DNA of 64,000 nt. Source: Eopsaltria australis. Lineage: Eukaryota > Chordata > Aves > Passeriformes > Petroicidae. The stretch's first letter is position 1. Every line of letters starts with the position of its first letter. The notes below the pieces were generated by a model, which saw only the letters and a program-made list of their open reading frames with translations, did not search any database and was not told the DNA's origin. The translations under genes and the position numbers were made by a program. Shown here piece by piece: positions 1 to 13,400 of the stretch. Location of the stretch: NCBI GenBank assembly GCA_034509425.1, contig JAVTVJ010000033.1, positions 2,046,001-2,110,000 of the forward strand, in the 5' to 3' direction.

Positions 1-2077
1 TTATCTACAGAACTGCTGCCATATGAAACAAAATTTTAGAGAAGCATCTCATTCATGAAAAAAAAAGGAAAAATTCCCAGTGGAAAGTCATTACAAAGTA
101 TTTTTATGCCAACAATATAATATATTAATATCTCTTCGCAGAAATTGTATCCATTTGAATTTAATCCATCCAATTTTCACTGGAGGTAAGACACCATACC
201 AAAAGACTATCACAGTGCTAGTTCTGTCCAGAATCACAACTCATATTCATTTTTACAAACATGCAAATCCAGCTAAAAGAAGCTCCTGCCATGTTCTTGC
301 ATACAACACACAGCAGCCATGGGAGGATGGCACCATCTTGCATCAGTGAGCAGAAGAGTAAAGAGGAGGGTGCTGGCAGCATCCACACAAACTTTAGTAA
401 AGGCTCTGTTGAAACCACATTCCAACTTGAATGTCTCGTCATTGCACGTTCTCTTCTTTACACATCTATCTGGGCTTCAGCAATACATCACTAAGAATCT
501 CTAGGCTGAAAGTGGAGGTGCAAACCTTCAACTTAACAATAAAATGTTTATAATTTTATATCAAAGCAAAGAAAACTCTTATTAGCACAGGGCCAAGTTG
601 TCACTTTTCAAAGCCCTAGGTTAACTTTCAGCATCCCAAACAAAGGTCTGCTGTACTACTTCAAAGAAAGCAAGAAGGAAACAATGTACCCTCAGCATAC
701 ATAAAGCAAGATGTAAAGGGTGGATGCAGGTCAGAGAGTGACTTTTCAAACACAGCACAATAAATCTCAAGTCCTCTATTAGCAAGCATTAAATATATAT
801 CTCCGCAGCTTTACTAGAATTGTCTGCTGGAAGATAACAAACAGGAGGGGAGAAGCATTGTACCGTTCCTGTCTTCCTAAGGGAAACATCCCAGCTGAAC
901 AGACTGAGATCTCCAGAACTAGGAAAGATGAAAAGAGCCTACTCAGCAGGTGGATTTTTACTATGAGGTTTTAATGCTGTAAAACAAGCTCACAATCCCA
1001 TTGGAAAAGCAGGAAGAGGATAAATCTGAGTATTGCAATATTCAGATACCAACACAAAAACCTAGATGGCAAATTTTTGTCTTTCTTTGTCAATAAAAAA
1101 CTGCCTAAATAAAAAAGTATTTTATTATATTAATGTTTGCTGGACTTTGTCTTAGTACAAAAATTTCCAAATGGCAGTGTTAAATGAAAAAGACTACTGA
1201 TATTACAAAACTTCTTAGAACTGCAGAATTGCATGTTTGTCAAGAGCTATGTTATGAACTAGCAGTCCAGTAAGTAATATATATTTCATAAAAGACCTAA
1301 TACATGTTTAAACAAATAGACAATTAATGCTTCAGAAGGTAAATGTGTATTCAGCTATTTATTGAAACAGCAATCCAACTCCAATCTCCTTTAAAAAAAT
1401 AAAAACAATATCTGCACAATCACATACAGAAATTAATATGAAAATTAATTCAAAGGCCACAACTCCTTAATAATAAGCAATAAAGAAAAGTCCAAATGAA
1501 GATCAAATTCTATGCTTACTTATGTTTGTTATGGAAAAAGATTGAACAGGAAAAATAAGTTGCAGTAATTCACATGCTTCTGTCTATGTTTTGTAGTTGG
1601 CACATTCTTCTGCAACAGCACAGACCAATAAGCAATGTTTTGACACACTGATTTTGTAATGGAGTAAGAAACAGAGAGTGAATATGTAATGTGTAAATGG
1701 TAAATAAAAAGCACAGAAATTTAGGGAATACAGATCACTCCATTCAGACTAAGTTTTCTGATGTTTATTTATGTTTATATTTACGTTTATAAAATCAGCA
1801 TTAGAAGGCTGGAGATATGCACATATGTACATATATACTTGTACTTCTACCTAAACAAGAAGATGCAGCTAGGGTTTCTGTCTCAAAAAGAAACTGCTAA
1901 TAAAGTAATCTTTTTTTGGTTTTCTTATGAAACTGTTCAGAATCCTGCTTTTCATAACAAAGTAGAAAATTAGAAAGAAATAAACAAAGAAACTAAAAAT
2001 GTATTAAGCATTGCTTTTGGACACAGTGGTTAGTGCTATTTTCAATCAGAACTTTTCTCAAAAGCTTTTACTCTTAC
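1..2077. other. AT-rich noncoding spacer
   Basis: I see no gene, recognisable repeat or long low-complexity tract here. Open frames on both strands are short, overlap in several frames and have no protein-like composition. The segment lies on the 3' (donor) side of a minus-strand exon candidate that ends at 2078, so it may be intron of that gene if the exon is real. Confidence 0.6.
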
Positions 2078-2184
2078 CTTTTCTTCAAGCTGCACTCTCA
2101 GGATTTGTTCAAAATAGATCTGATCCTTGCTTACAGCCTTGCTTATCTGCTCTGGAGTTGCATCTCTCTCACAGAGATGCACAT
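2078..2184 (-). CDS. candidate internal coding exon, protein not recognised
   Basis: Seen: a 107 bp segment, open on the minus strand, with a strong donor AAG|GTAAGAG at its end and an acceptor after a pyrimidine-leaning tract ending TTCTTGAAG. It supplies two bases of a split codon followed by 35 full codons, ending in phase 0. The peptide is hydrophilic and protein-like, with stretches such as ERDATPEQISKAVSKD and QIYFEQILRVQLEEK, rich in E, Q, K and L, as expected of an alpha-helix or short coiled coil. Context: its starting phase matches the ending phase of two minus-strand candidates at 56286-56340 and 58529-58661, so all could belong to one gene with very large introns. Against it: plus-strand frames are also open here, and I do not recognise the protein. 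The function is unknown, and a chance open segment between splice-like sites is possible. Confidence 0.4.
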
Positions 2185-5100
2185 CTTCAAGAACAGTAAG
2201 TAGAAAAGTTCCTTCATCCATATGGGCACATGCACGTGCTCTCAGTGCTTTGGATGGTGACAGGTGGCTGAATTTGGGGTGGGGGGTGCTATTTTTTCCA
2301 CTGTCTGGTTCCATGAAAGGACATAGTTATTAATTTTTATTATCTTAAATGAACTGGAAGTAAATTTTGGCTAATGAATAAAAGATGCAGATGCAAAAGT
2401 ACACTTTAAAAATATTAATGCAGAACTCTAACATTAAGGCAATACTGCATTGATTAGAAGTATGAGAGACCAAAACAATTCTAGAAGTCTGACATTCTCT
2501 TTCAAGGAACAAAGAAAACCTCAAATCTAATAAAGGTCAGTCAATAATGAATCCAACTCGTTGTTGTAAGATCATACAGTCACTAGAATGGCCACTAAGT
2601 GAGCACACCCAATGGTCATTGAAGAGAAAAAGAGGTCACATGTTTTTACCAAAATATAGGTAAAAAGAACTATGTGAGTCTTTTAGAAAAGGAAAAAGAA
2701 AACAATACTGAAGTATTAAGACAATCCAATAATTGTTTTTTACTACATATATCAAAAGATTTCTGGCGGATGTTTTTAAGTGAAAAGCCTACTTTAGTTC
2801 ATTTACTATGTCTTTTGATTCTAATGGCACAGAATGTTCAAAGAGTCAGAAAGCTCATGTTTTGATCTAGAGAAAAAAAAGGCAAAAGAATGTCCTGCCT
2901 ATATCTCTGGAAAGCTTTGGAGAAAATCAGAGCAACAGATTTCAAATTAAACAATCAAGCATGCAGATTCCCGGGACTAATGAACATGGAAAACATTGCA
3001 AGTCATAAAAAGTTATGAGTTTGTTTTTGACATGATTAAGACTGTTATCATCATGCCAGCCCAAAATGACAGGGAAGAAACACAAGGAGTCTTTGAAATG
3101 GCAAAGTATGAAAGAATATTTATAATGAGAACAGGAGTACTCCTGTGGAAAGAAAGTCAAACACAAATATTTGCAAACCTTCATAAACTCTTTCAAAGAT
3201 CTTAAGAATCCCTAGTCCAAAGGTGCTTTGGCAGTGAAAAGGAAATTAAATTGTCTCCAGATTCACATCCAGTCCAGTAAGAGCAGTCCAGTCCTAATCG
3301 TGTAAGGAGCCATAATCATTACTGAAACCTGCGTGTCAGTATGGTCAAACACAGGAGACTCTGTGTAGCCTTAGGAACTGGATAAGACACGGCTCACATC
3401 TTTAATTGCAAGACACCAACAGTATTTGAAAACAAATTATTTGTTTTGACATGTACTGTTAAAACTTAAGCATGTGAAACTGCAGCAGACAGGATCTCCC
3501 CCTGGAGGCGTTCACAAGCATCTATTGCTTTTTAGTCACTTTCGGGAAGTGAAGAAAACTTGTTCACTAGCTGCTAAAATGCAGTTGCCAGTAACGTGAC
3601 TAAGCTGTAACAAGCGGATGCCATTCCCTAAAAATAAAAAATATATTTCTTTTATTATGGCGATCAGATCTGCAAATCAAACACAAAGATTTGAGGGTTG
3701 CGGGCTCTCTCTCCAGAGCATTTGACAGGAGCGAGGTAGTACAGATTAAAGTGTGAGATACTGGTACATCAAACTGAATTTTTAACAAGTACCTTAGAAA
3801 AGGATGGAGATCATGATCCTCAGAATAATTGCTCAGGACGGGTAGCTGCAGAAAATGGTCCTACCTCTTAAGATTGGAATGGTTATTGCCTGTCACTAGT
3901 CTTATCTGAAGCCAGAGCTCCCAGATTTATGTGAAACTCTTTAAAGATACCACACATGGTGAACTCAGGGGTAACATGAAAAAATGTTGAAAAAGTTATG
4001 GCAAGACCATTTAGGCCTACCAAAACAGAAAACAATGTTTGGAAACAACAGCTGTAAGGTAAATATTAGCATTTACCTCATAAACCAAGAACAAAAGCCC
4101 TGCTAGAAAAAGAATTCCTATTTGTGACAGGAGGAACTGCACGTGGAACACAAATCAGTCACAGATTTGTTTATGTTAACTGAAGAAATTCGTTGCTTCT
4201 ACACTCATAGTCTCATTTCCCTGAGCCAGCTTTGCAAATGGATGTTGCAGCTGACTGCATGGTTATGTGTATTTTACCCATTCCTGCCAAATGTACTATG
4301 CCTAACACAGTAGCATCTAATAAATCTTCCCATATGATGGGAAGATTTTGGTTACAGGCAACAAAAAAACTTGAAGAGGAGTTAGATGCACCCTCTTGCA
4401 TGAGGGCAAGCAATTTGCAGAGTCTAGATCTAAAAGTGTTACTTCTCATTTTTTGACTGCCCTTCTTTTTAAAAGGTTAGACAAGAATTTTTTTTCAGTG
4501 GTAGTTGGAAAACATCTGAAAATATAGCTCAAATTCAAAAAGCTTGTGAAATCAGCCTCTGATCATCTTATAAAATAATTAAGTTGAAGGATAACATCAA
4601 TGAAGCATTACATCTTGACAATTTATTTTTTATGAGAATTAATTATAAAAAAATGAAATCAAAACTGTCTTTCATGTAAGAAACTTACAGTAAAAAAAAA
4701 ACCAACAAAACTTTGCATAAGGATGCAAGGGCAAATTCAAATAAAGAAGTGATAAGTATGGCAACCTGCCAACAATTAATGTAAAAGTTAAATAAATCTA
4801 GCACATAACATCTCTTGCAACTAAATAGTTTTCCAATAAATTGTTGTTCATCAGACAGGATGATAGAATGGGTGAAACTTTCTCAACTTTCCTGAGAAGA
4901 AGGAAATAAGGAATGCTGTCTTCCATCTTGTCTTAGATGTTTTCAGCAAAGGAACAACTTCATCAGAATAAGTCAAATAAGAGATTATGCAATCTATACG
5001 ACCAGGATAACTGGGTTTTGCCAATAGCACTTTCATATCTCCAGAGAAACTTGCAAGTATAAATTATGGCTGAGCAAACCCTGTAAGGCAAAAAATTAAG

Positions 5101-5293
5101 ATGAAAAATGAGTTATAAGCAAATTTAAACTACACAAGTATTGCTCAAGTGAATATGTTGAATTTAGAAAAAATTAGGATACTTGAATGTATTTTTCCAT
5201 TTTTAAATGAAAATTGCAATGAAAAACGTTACGGTGGACTTATAAAACCTAGATATCTAGAAAAGAAAAATACCTTAATTTTCAGCATATAAA

Positions 5294-5342
5294 TCTTTCT
5301 TTTTTCTTCTTTTCTTTTTTTTTTTTTTTTTTTTTTTTTTTT
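5294..5342. repeat. poly(T)/pyrimidine tract with 28 consecutive T
   Basis: The sequence is a T-rich pyrimidine run with a few C, ending in 28 uninterrupted T (5315-5342). It could be a simple-sequence expansion or the poly(A) tail of an old minus-strand insertion. No retroposed body is recognisable beside it. Confidence 0.9.
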
Positions 5343-7715
5343 GAGAAGAAATTTGGAGAACCTTTTCTTTTACTCAGGCCAAAACTAAAACATTCTACTT
5401 AGAATGAAACAGAATGCAATTTTTGCAATGTTGTGATTTAGCCACAAAACTGAAAGAAAAAAAGCAGTGTGAAGTTTTCATAATCACCCCTTTTTTATTT
5501 AAGTTGAAAACTCTTTTGTAGGCATTACACTTTTCAGGTGCTCACAACATGTAATGAAAGCTGAAGTAATACAGACATAATTTTTACTACAACACGAGTG
5601 AAGAAACTCTGCTGACCATCCTATTTTAAGACAACTAGTATGTACTTGATTAACATCTCAGCACTAACACTTAGCAGATAATGCTTCCAGGTATTCCAGT
5701 ATTTCACCAAAAACATTAGCAGAATATTTCTGTTTCATCATGGAAGGAAAATTTATGAGCCATTGGTCAATAGCGTGAGAATAAGTGAGCTAATGAAAAA
5801 CTCTTTCTAAGTCCCCTCCTGGTGTTCTAAAATAAGGAGGCTGCTTTTGTATGGAACTTTTCACCCTGAATTTCAGAGCTTTAAAAGCAAAGAGGAGAGA
5901 CTGATAGACTGGCACAGGGTATGAGTGTGTGGACAGCAATATGCATTGGATAACTGCAGGGTCATTGGTGGGACTACATGTGGCACAAAAGTCATGCCTA
6001 GCTTACGTGCTAAGATTTTACAAGTATTATCACTAAAGTTCTTTTAATAATATGTATCCTTCACAGATTTTATCTACACGTGGGAATACAATAGCATTTT
6101 TTTACACAGCCTACAAAATGTAGGATGACTTGTCCTCAGGAGCTGAGCCTAAAGGTATAAATCAATAGGTCCCTGCTAGTGTGATCAAGAGCCTATCTTT
6201 CAAAACTACCAGGAAAGAAAAGACCCCCATACACAGAAACAGTATTTGCAGCTCTCCATCAGTGCTGCAGACACTGCTCCCCAAGGCTGTGTCAGGTTTT
6301 AAACAAAAAAAAAAAGCAGATCAATAACACAATGATCAAAAAAAATTTAAAGGGTTCCTCTCTGCAAAAATAAACCCCAACATATTATTGCTATTGTTGC
6401 TGCCATTTCAGCTATTATTAAAGATTGTGGATAATGCTTTTATAACAGATTCTCTAGAGTTAACACAGAAGACCTTACCTATTCTATCACCGAACAATGG
6501 GTACAATTGAGACCTTAATGAAAGCCTGTTTTCATTTACCCAAAAAAGTTTAATTTTCAATTGTGTCAAACCTTAGACAAAGTATTAATGGATTAGGGGG
6601 AGGGTAACATTACAGTAATGAGCATGTGTCTGTGTATACTCATGCCTGTAAACCTATACCTCACACAGGTTACCCATATTGGCATATATTTAGGACAGAA
6701 GTGCACACATCTGTCTAAATAGAAACAATCTTTACCTATGTTTGTGGCGCTCTAAAGGTACAAGTTAGCCCAACAAACAGCAGAAAAAAAGCACGGGAGG
6801 TATTTTACCCTGAAGCATTGGACAACAGACTCTAGTCAGTATGAAAACACAGAGCAGACTAATGAAGCAGTCAGTAGCAAATCAGGAAGTTTCAGGCATG
6901 TCTCCAACAAGCAACGGAGTGTGGTATGAAAATCCTGGAATAGCCTCATCACTGAGGCTATCTCCTGAGCAAGAAGGGGTACAGAACTATCAACAGAGCA
7001 CATTTTAAACCTCTCTAGCTCTGCTGAGAAGCTGTTGGCTCAGTCACAGCTGTCACTTCCAGCACTGCTTTGGGTATCTGAGCTCACTCCTTGGCACAAC
7101 TTTGCTCTGCAGGATGGCACACCAGCTACATGAGCTCCAGCCAGGGGGTATCTCCAAAGCCAACATGTGGAAATGTGTCCTGTTATTATAACTAACCCCA
7201 AAGAAATCTTGAGTGTGTTCTCCAGTCACTACCATGTGCCATACCATGCAGTAGTTTCCTTGTGCTTTTTCCTTGAGATAACCACACACAGGACCCCAAC
7301 TCATATTTCTGGCCATGTACAGCTCTTGGCAGAGTATGTCTTTAACTGGTAGCCTTTCCACACAAAATACAATTGCTGATTTCTCTGAAAGGTATGATGC
7401 ATATAGAACAAAGATAAAAATACATGTTTGGATTTTTTCTTGCTTGCTTTATAGATTTAGCTGCGAAAAACACAGTATCTACATGCCTAGATTTCAGAAA
7501 GAGGAAGACATTCAGAAACATCCCTTTCTTCCATGTTTCTTTATGGATTGCCTCTAGACAGCACCTGTACATTGTGCTATTTACTGTGAATACATTCTGC
7601 AGGTGTTTGTCTCTTCCTGCACATTGTGCAGAGTGCAGATGCCTTAGAGAATCCTGGACTGCAATCCAGAGTCTGAGGCATAAAAGTTAGGCATTGTAAA
7701 GCTCAACATTACGTC

Positions 7716-7732
7716 TTTTTTTTTTTTTTTTT
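7716..7732. repeat. poly(T) tract
   Basis: There are 17 consecutive T. No adjacent retroposed sequence is recognised. Confidence 0.85.
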
Positions 7733-8023
7733 GGATTGAGCTTTCTAGCCCCAGGCATGTTCAGTCTGCATTGACACCTAACATTTAAACCATTGCAGCA
7801 TCTCACACGAGACCCTTACAGCATTTCCCCTCCACAACTTTTATTTCTTGCCCACAGTATTCCTATTCTGTAACCTCATCACATAACCCTACACAGAGTA
7901 TTGTCTGACCTCAGCCACCAAGAATTCAACAGAATATTTGCGCTCCACTCTGAAACATCCTCTTGACTTACTTCTTATGCTTTTGAAAGATACAAGATAG
8001 CAGATGATTAGTAGTAAAGCTGC

Positions 8024-8048
8024 AAAAAAAAAAAAAAAAAAAAAAAAA
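8024..8048. repeat. poly(A) tract
   Basis: There are 25 consecutive A. It could be a decayed retroposon tail, but no body is recognisable to its left. Confidence 0.9.
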
Positions 8049-8274
8049 CCTGGGAGGCATTTTTTCCTCTAAGATTTTATCAGGAATAGAACAAAATTTT
8101 ACCTTGCACTTCTGAAATTGCTGTTGTTTCCACTAGAAGAATAATACATAGGTATGTCATTACTAAAGCTCTGCCTCGCTGTTGTTTCCCAGGACTGTGA
8201 AATCAATACATTCTTTCTGAAGAAATAGTTTTGAAACTTAAAATGTGAATTTCTTAGTTTATTTTTTTTCCCAG

Positions 8275-8514
8275 GTTTCAGATGTTCTTTTGCCTGGGCT
8301 TCCACATTCTGTATGTTTTTAAACAGAAACAAAGGAATCTCTAGACTGTTGAAAGTAATAGATCATAATAATTCTAATGCATTGTTATTGAGGAGAAACG
8401 ACAGGAGTTTTACTCTACAGTGTATCAATACCATACATCAAAAAACCTCCTTCAGAGCAGTTGCATTCTATCATCACAAAAAAATCTACAATCAGTATCA
8501 TACACCGTGCACAG
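8275..8514 (+). other. exon-like segment (strong splice signals, weak coding evidence)
   Basis: Seen: a 240 bp plus-strand segment bounded by a textbook acceptor, a T-rich tract ending CCCAG at 8270-8274, and the donor ACAG|GTAAGA at 8514/8515. One frame is open across the whole segment. Against coding: the predicted peptide has no recognisable domain, and minus-strand frames here are also open. It could be a noncoding-transcript exon, a cryptic exon or chance. Confidence 0.2.
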
Positions 8515-8872
8515 GTAAGAAATTTGAACATTAAAGCTTTTATAATGTAGTCACATTGTATGTGAGACAGCTGCTTGATAGGTCTCAGTATCCAATGCAT
8601 TTACTTTTCCAATAAAAATATTCAAACTTTAATCATATGGTCTAGTACAGAGAACACTTTGTCTTAACACAAAAATCTGAGGTGTAAAACTACATGAAAA
8701 GAAACAGTTACTTCATTACAGCCTCTGTACACATTTCAGACAAGCATATTAATCCTATTTACAAGCACTAATGAAATCTTTCAGCATTTCTGTAAGACAG
8801 TAAGATAAATTACTGCTAATGCATAGGCAGGGACTGTGAGCTGCAAGATCAGAAACTAATAGTAGACCTTAA

Positions 8873-8940
8873 ATTATTATTCTTGTTTTATTATTGTTAT
8901 TATATTGCTGTTATCATCATTATCATCACCATCATCATTA
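8873..8940. repeat. degenerate (ATT)n/(ATC)n trinucleotide microsatellite
   Basis: An imperfect run of ATT and TTG triplets changes into ATC/ACC triplets. It is a simple repeat with no coding frame to place it in. Confidence 0.85.
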
Positions 8941-9152
8941 AATACAGATCCCAGTTGATCCAGATATTTGTATTATTGCTACAGCTGAATTCAGATCTTC
9001 AATTCATATTTCTTTTTGCCAAGATAAATAGCATCCTAACAGGGTAGCCCTATACTATGATCAGTAGGACCTTACAGAATTCTTGCTCCAGGAGGTTATT
9101 GATAGTAAACAACTGGAATAAAGGAAGAAATAAGATGTGGAGGCAATGCTGT

Positions 9153-9220
9153 CTTTCTGCTCTGCTCCTCTCCTCTCCTCTCTTCACTCCCACCCCCCTG
9201 TTTGTCTCTCTCTGTCCTCT
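9153..9220. repeat. polypyrimidine (CT-rich) tract
   Basis: This is an almost uninterrupted C/T stretch with repeated CTCCT and TCTC units on the plus strand. Such mirror-like purine/pyrimidine tracts can form triplex (H-DNA) structures, but nothing else here indicates a function. Confidence 0.7.
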
Positions 9221-9913
9221 TTGATCACTTTGTATGAGAAATGAATTCCAATAGAAATGTAAAATTAGAAACAAAAAGAACAGGAAGAGAAAATAAAAGG
9301 AGAAAAATAAAAAAGGAACTAGGAAAAGAAAAGGTCACAATTCAGGCCCATACGAAGATAAGCACGAGAAGAACATTCCCTGACTAAGAAAGTGACCTCT
9401 AGCCCATACAGGAAAAATTGGAAAGTAATCAATTTTAAAAGGAAACTAAAAATGTTTCAAGATTGGAGGCCAAGACAGTGTCACTTTGTCCTTTCCCTTG
9501 ACTGCTCAAGCTGGAAGACAAATCTGAAGTATAGCATGCTCTTCCTTCAAATTCAGATTTCTTTCATACAAAGACATGAAGAAGAGGCAGAGAAAGTGTT
9601 ATTCCCAAGTTGGAATGACAATGCAGAAGACAGATTCTTCATGGTCTGAGTCTGAGAAGCACTATTATATTCCTCAGTGTAGAATGGCTCAAAATGATGT
9701 TCCGTAAGTTGCACTGCATGGTCCAAGCTTTAATTGAATTTATGTATCTCAGAGAAAATCCTAAATAATAAAGAAAAACCTCTGAAAAGGTTTATGTAGA
9801 TGCAAAGATGTTGCATGAATTTTCTCAGTAATTTTAAATGAAGGCTGATTAAATTAAAAATATATTGTTAAATTTCACAGGATGGCTGGTGTGTGATTCA
9901 GAAATTTTAGAAA

Positions 9914-10430
9914 TGTCCTGGGTCTGGTTGGAATGCAGTTAACTTTCTTCACAGCAGCCCATACAGTTCTGTGTTTTTGATTTGTGACAAAAACAGTATT
10001 GATAGAGCAGCAATGTTTCATCTGTTGCTGAAAAGAGCTTGCATAATGTCAAGATCTTCACTATTTTTCACTCTGGCCTAGAGAGCAGGTGAGCTGAGGT
10101 GTGGGTAAGAAGCTGGAAGGGCACAAACTGACCAAGAACATATCACAAACCTACAAAGTCATGTTCAGCAATAAAACTGAGGGAGGGAGTTTTTCCAGTG
10201 CAACCATTGCTGAGAGAGTTACAGGGCATCAAATTCCTGGTGGGAGGCAGTGAATGATTGCCTTTGCATCACCTCATGTTTCCCCTGATGTTTTTTCCCT
10301 TCAGTTATTAAGTTGTCTTTACCTTGACCCACAAGTTTTTCTCATATTTACCCTCTGCTTCTTGCCCCCATTCCACTGAGGATGGGGCTGAGAGGACTGG
10401 GTGAGTGCCAGCTAGGATCAGCTCAACACA
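9914..10430 (+). mobile_element. avian endogenous-retrovirus LTR (solo, diverged)
   Basis: Recognised from memory of a family common in bird genomes. It starts TGTCCTGGGTCTGG and continues with GTTAACTTTCTTCACAGC and the segment containing TTTGTGACAAAAACAGT. A poly(A)-signal region follows (TTCAGCAATAAAACTGAG, AATAAA at 10170-10175). Near the end come TTATTAAGTTGTCTTTACC and the remnant of the usual terminus GGTTAAACCACAACA, here decayed to ATCAGCTCAACACA. The length of roughly 517 bp is right for this LTR. No primer-binding site, internal coding region or second LTR follows, so it is a solo LTR left by recombination or an isolated remnant. I could not find a clean target-site duplication, which fits its age. 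LTRs of this kind carry the promoter and polyadenylation signal of the lost provirus and encode no protein. Confidence 0.8.
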
Positions 10431-13400
10431 GGAAGATAACCTGTGATAAACCAGTAATAGGGATGAAAGACAGAGCAGCTGAAATGTAAATGCTCAGGCA
10501 TCCCAAAGAAGCTCTACAGAAAGCAGCAGGTACATGTAATCCAATGGACTAAGCCCAACCAAGTGCAGAGTGAAGGCTGCAAGGATGACTTGAGAGCTCA
10601 GTGGTGGAAAAGCTTTGCATATGATGGCATAAAGAACTGTTACAGTAAAGAGAAATCAGTCTGCTAAGTCTAAAAAGTAAGTATTGATACAAAGGATTTT
10701 TTTCATAGATATCGCAATAATGAAGAGGAAAATAGTAAAAATAAATTATTTGCATGGTGTGGATTATCATCAACTGCAAAGACAGGATCATAGAAAATAT
10801 GGGCAATTTAAGGGCAGATAGCAAGTTCATCAAATGAAGATTTTCTTAGCATTACATGAGCAACAGAGCCTGCAGTCAGGCTAACCTATTTTAAAATCAT
10901 ATGATGATATTTTCAATAACAACTGCAAGTGCAAAACCAAAGAAATGGGTTGGAATTTCAAGTGTCATATTTAACATAGGAACAATGCTTTCGGATAAAA
11001 GGAGTTACTTAAAAGATTTAGTAGAGTTCAGGCTGAGAGCAGTGATTCAATGTAATCAAAATTTAAAACCTTAGAAACACCAAACACACAGAGCAGGCAA
11101 ACCCACAGTGGTACTTTTTTTGCCAAAGGATAGCATGTTTTAGAAAACCTGAAATAGCTTCTTCTGTGTTACATGTGAAGATATCTGAAGCAGTGTTGCT
11201 AGAACAGCACCTTTCTGTCAAAATATCCAGTGCATTAGAATAAAAAAGATATACAAAGAAGAGGTGCCAATAAGGATGGGATAGATAAAGACATCTTTGT
11301 GAAAGTCAGAGAATATATGTTGGCTATGTTGTGTGGTAGATATTGAAATGTCAGGCAAAAACTATATTTGAATAGACTCGAGCTACTTGAATAAAACACA
11401 AAACATGCTCATTGCCAAATGTCTAGAGTCATGAAATATTGCCTAGGCAAAAGCAAAAATTAAAAATTACAGGAAAAAGACCTGGTGCCAAATTCCAAAA
11501 TTCAAAAGACAGATATTGGCAAGTATTCCTGAGTAGCAAAAGTGTCTACCTCAACACATTCTGCTGATGTTCCCTGGAACGAAAATTAATTCAACTACAT
11601 CACAGCTGATGTTGGACACACACGCTATTGTAGAGGATATAAGCAGACAAATTTTAAGTCTTTTTGTATGATACAAGAATCAGGGAAATCAGTCAAAAAC
11701 TGCGCAAGTACAGGATGACTTCATGGTGAGCAATACTCACTGCAGTATAGGTCACATAGAACAGTCCTTTTTCCCCAACACCTCAACACTAAAAAAGTAA
11801 ATACAAAGTGACAAATGTCTATACCTGAGATAGCAATTACTTAAAGACTACTAGTAATTACAAAATGCATTTATGGGGAGAGGGAAACAACCTATGTGTG
11901 CAAATCTGTGAAGCTACTGCTGAAAGAAGATGTCAGATCACAAATAGTTCAATAAAACATATCCATTGAATGTATCAAGACAAGGATGTGAGCAAAGAAA
12001 CTGTTTTCACTGTGATGCTAGTGAGATGGGACACAGGGCAGTGCTCTTACAGAAGAGAGTTGTCAAGTCCAGGATTACTAGCATCACCCAAATCCAAGTA
12101 GAACAAAATAGGAAAGGATATTCTTGTAGCAATGTTTGCATGCGAAGAGTTTAAACAATATAGTCAAAGATAGAAAAACTATTCCAGTAGGAAGTGCCCA
12201 TAAATCACTTGGGAGTGCTTTTTAAAAAACACTGTCAGTCACAGAAAGCCTTTAGTGTATGCTACTGAAGCTGCAAAATGTAAGCATGAAAGAGACTGAC
12301 AAATACATTGCTGATTTCTTATCCAGAGTAGCCTTGCAGTGCACAACTACAGCAAGTCAACAGGAATGTGAAATCTCTAGCCTGATATTAATGCAGAAAA
12401 TGCAGAGAGACAGAAGCATCAGCTAAGTCTGCTGTGTGCAGTTTCAAGGTAGGGGCTACAACATATCTAAGAACAAACGATACAAGACATAGATTTACAA
12501 GTGCTTGCATCTATCATTCTGTCACACTCTGTCAGGACAGCCAGACGCTGTGGGAGAAGCCTTGTCTGCTTCCCAAGAATACTGGAACTGTCCAGATGAG
12601 CTGAGAATCCAACACAGTAACTTATATAAAGGCAACTGAATCATAAACCCAAGGTCAGTAAAAATAAATTCCCTCAGGCACACACTGAAGTCCTACAGGA
12701 ATAGTGTCCTATTCCTCTATAATGCAGTGACACTGCATGCTCTGCAGTAGTGCTGCACTAAACCGAGATATTTGAGATCTCAGAAGTATCATTGCCATGC
12801 TTATGATGAAACAGAAGTTAGCCTACAGGACACTATACTTGCAAAAAGTTTTTATTCTAATGGCAATATTTGATAAAAGACAATGAAGTCATACCGCATC
12901 CCAGCAGGCTTTGGAACAGACCACAGCCATAACCATAACTTGGCATTTTGTTTGCAAGTCAACACAGATTATTTCTTCATTGAAGCATGCTATTTGGACA
13001 TGAGTGACAAAATTCAGATTCTTTCAGTTCTGTTGTTTGAAAATGTAGGCAACTACATGTAATGTAGAAACACAAAATTCTATTACAATCACTGGAAATA
13101 TAACTGACACAGGCAAGGAAATCTTAAGACAGTTCATCTGAAGGAATAGATCTGCCTGTTTTACAGAGGATAGCTGTTCTTCAGTCTCCAGACTGGTGTG
13201 TGGACAGGCCACTACCAACTACAGAGGAAGTTTAGATACCTGGTGTACATATAGGTGTGTAGATAATTTACACATAACTTAATTTAGGTATTTTAACCTT
13301 GAGCTGAATCGCACACTAGTGGCATATTCACATCACTTAATTTCAATTATCTAGAATTTAGTACAGAGCCAAAGCATGTTGCCAGCTTCTTTCCATAGTC

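Larger units (their letters stand above)
2185..9913. other. AT-rich noncoding spacer with simple repeats
   Basis: No convincing gene or dispersed repeat is visible. The stretch holds the homopolymer and microsatellite tracts listed separately (5294-5342, 7716-7732, 8024-8048, 8873-8940, 9153-9220) and one exon-like segment at 8275-8514. The slightly GC-richer part around 7020-7360 has open frames on both strands, but I recognise neither a protein nor a repeat in it. Confidence 0.55.
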
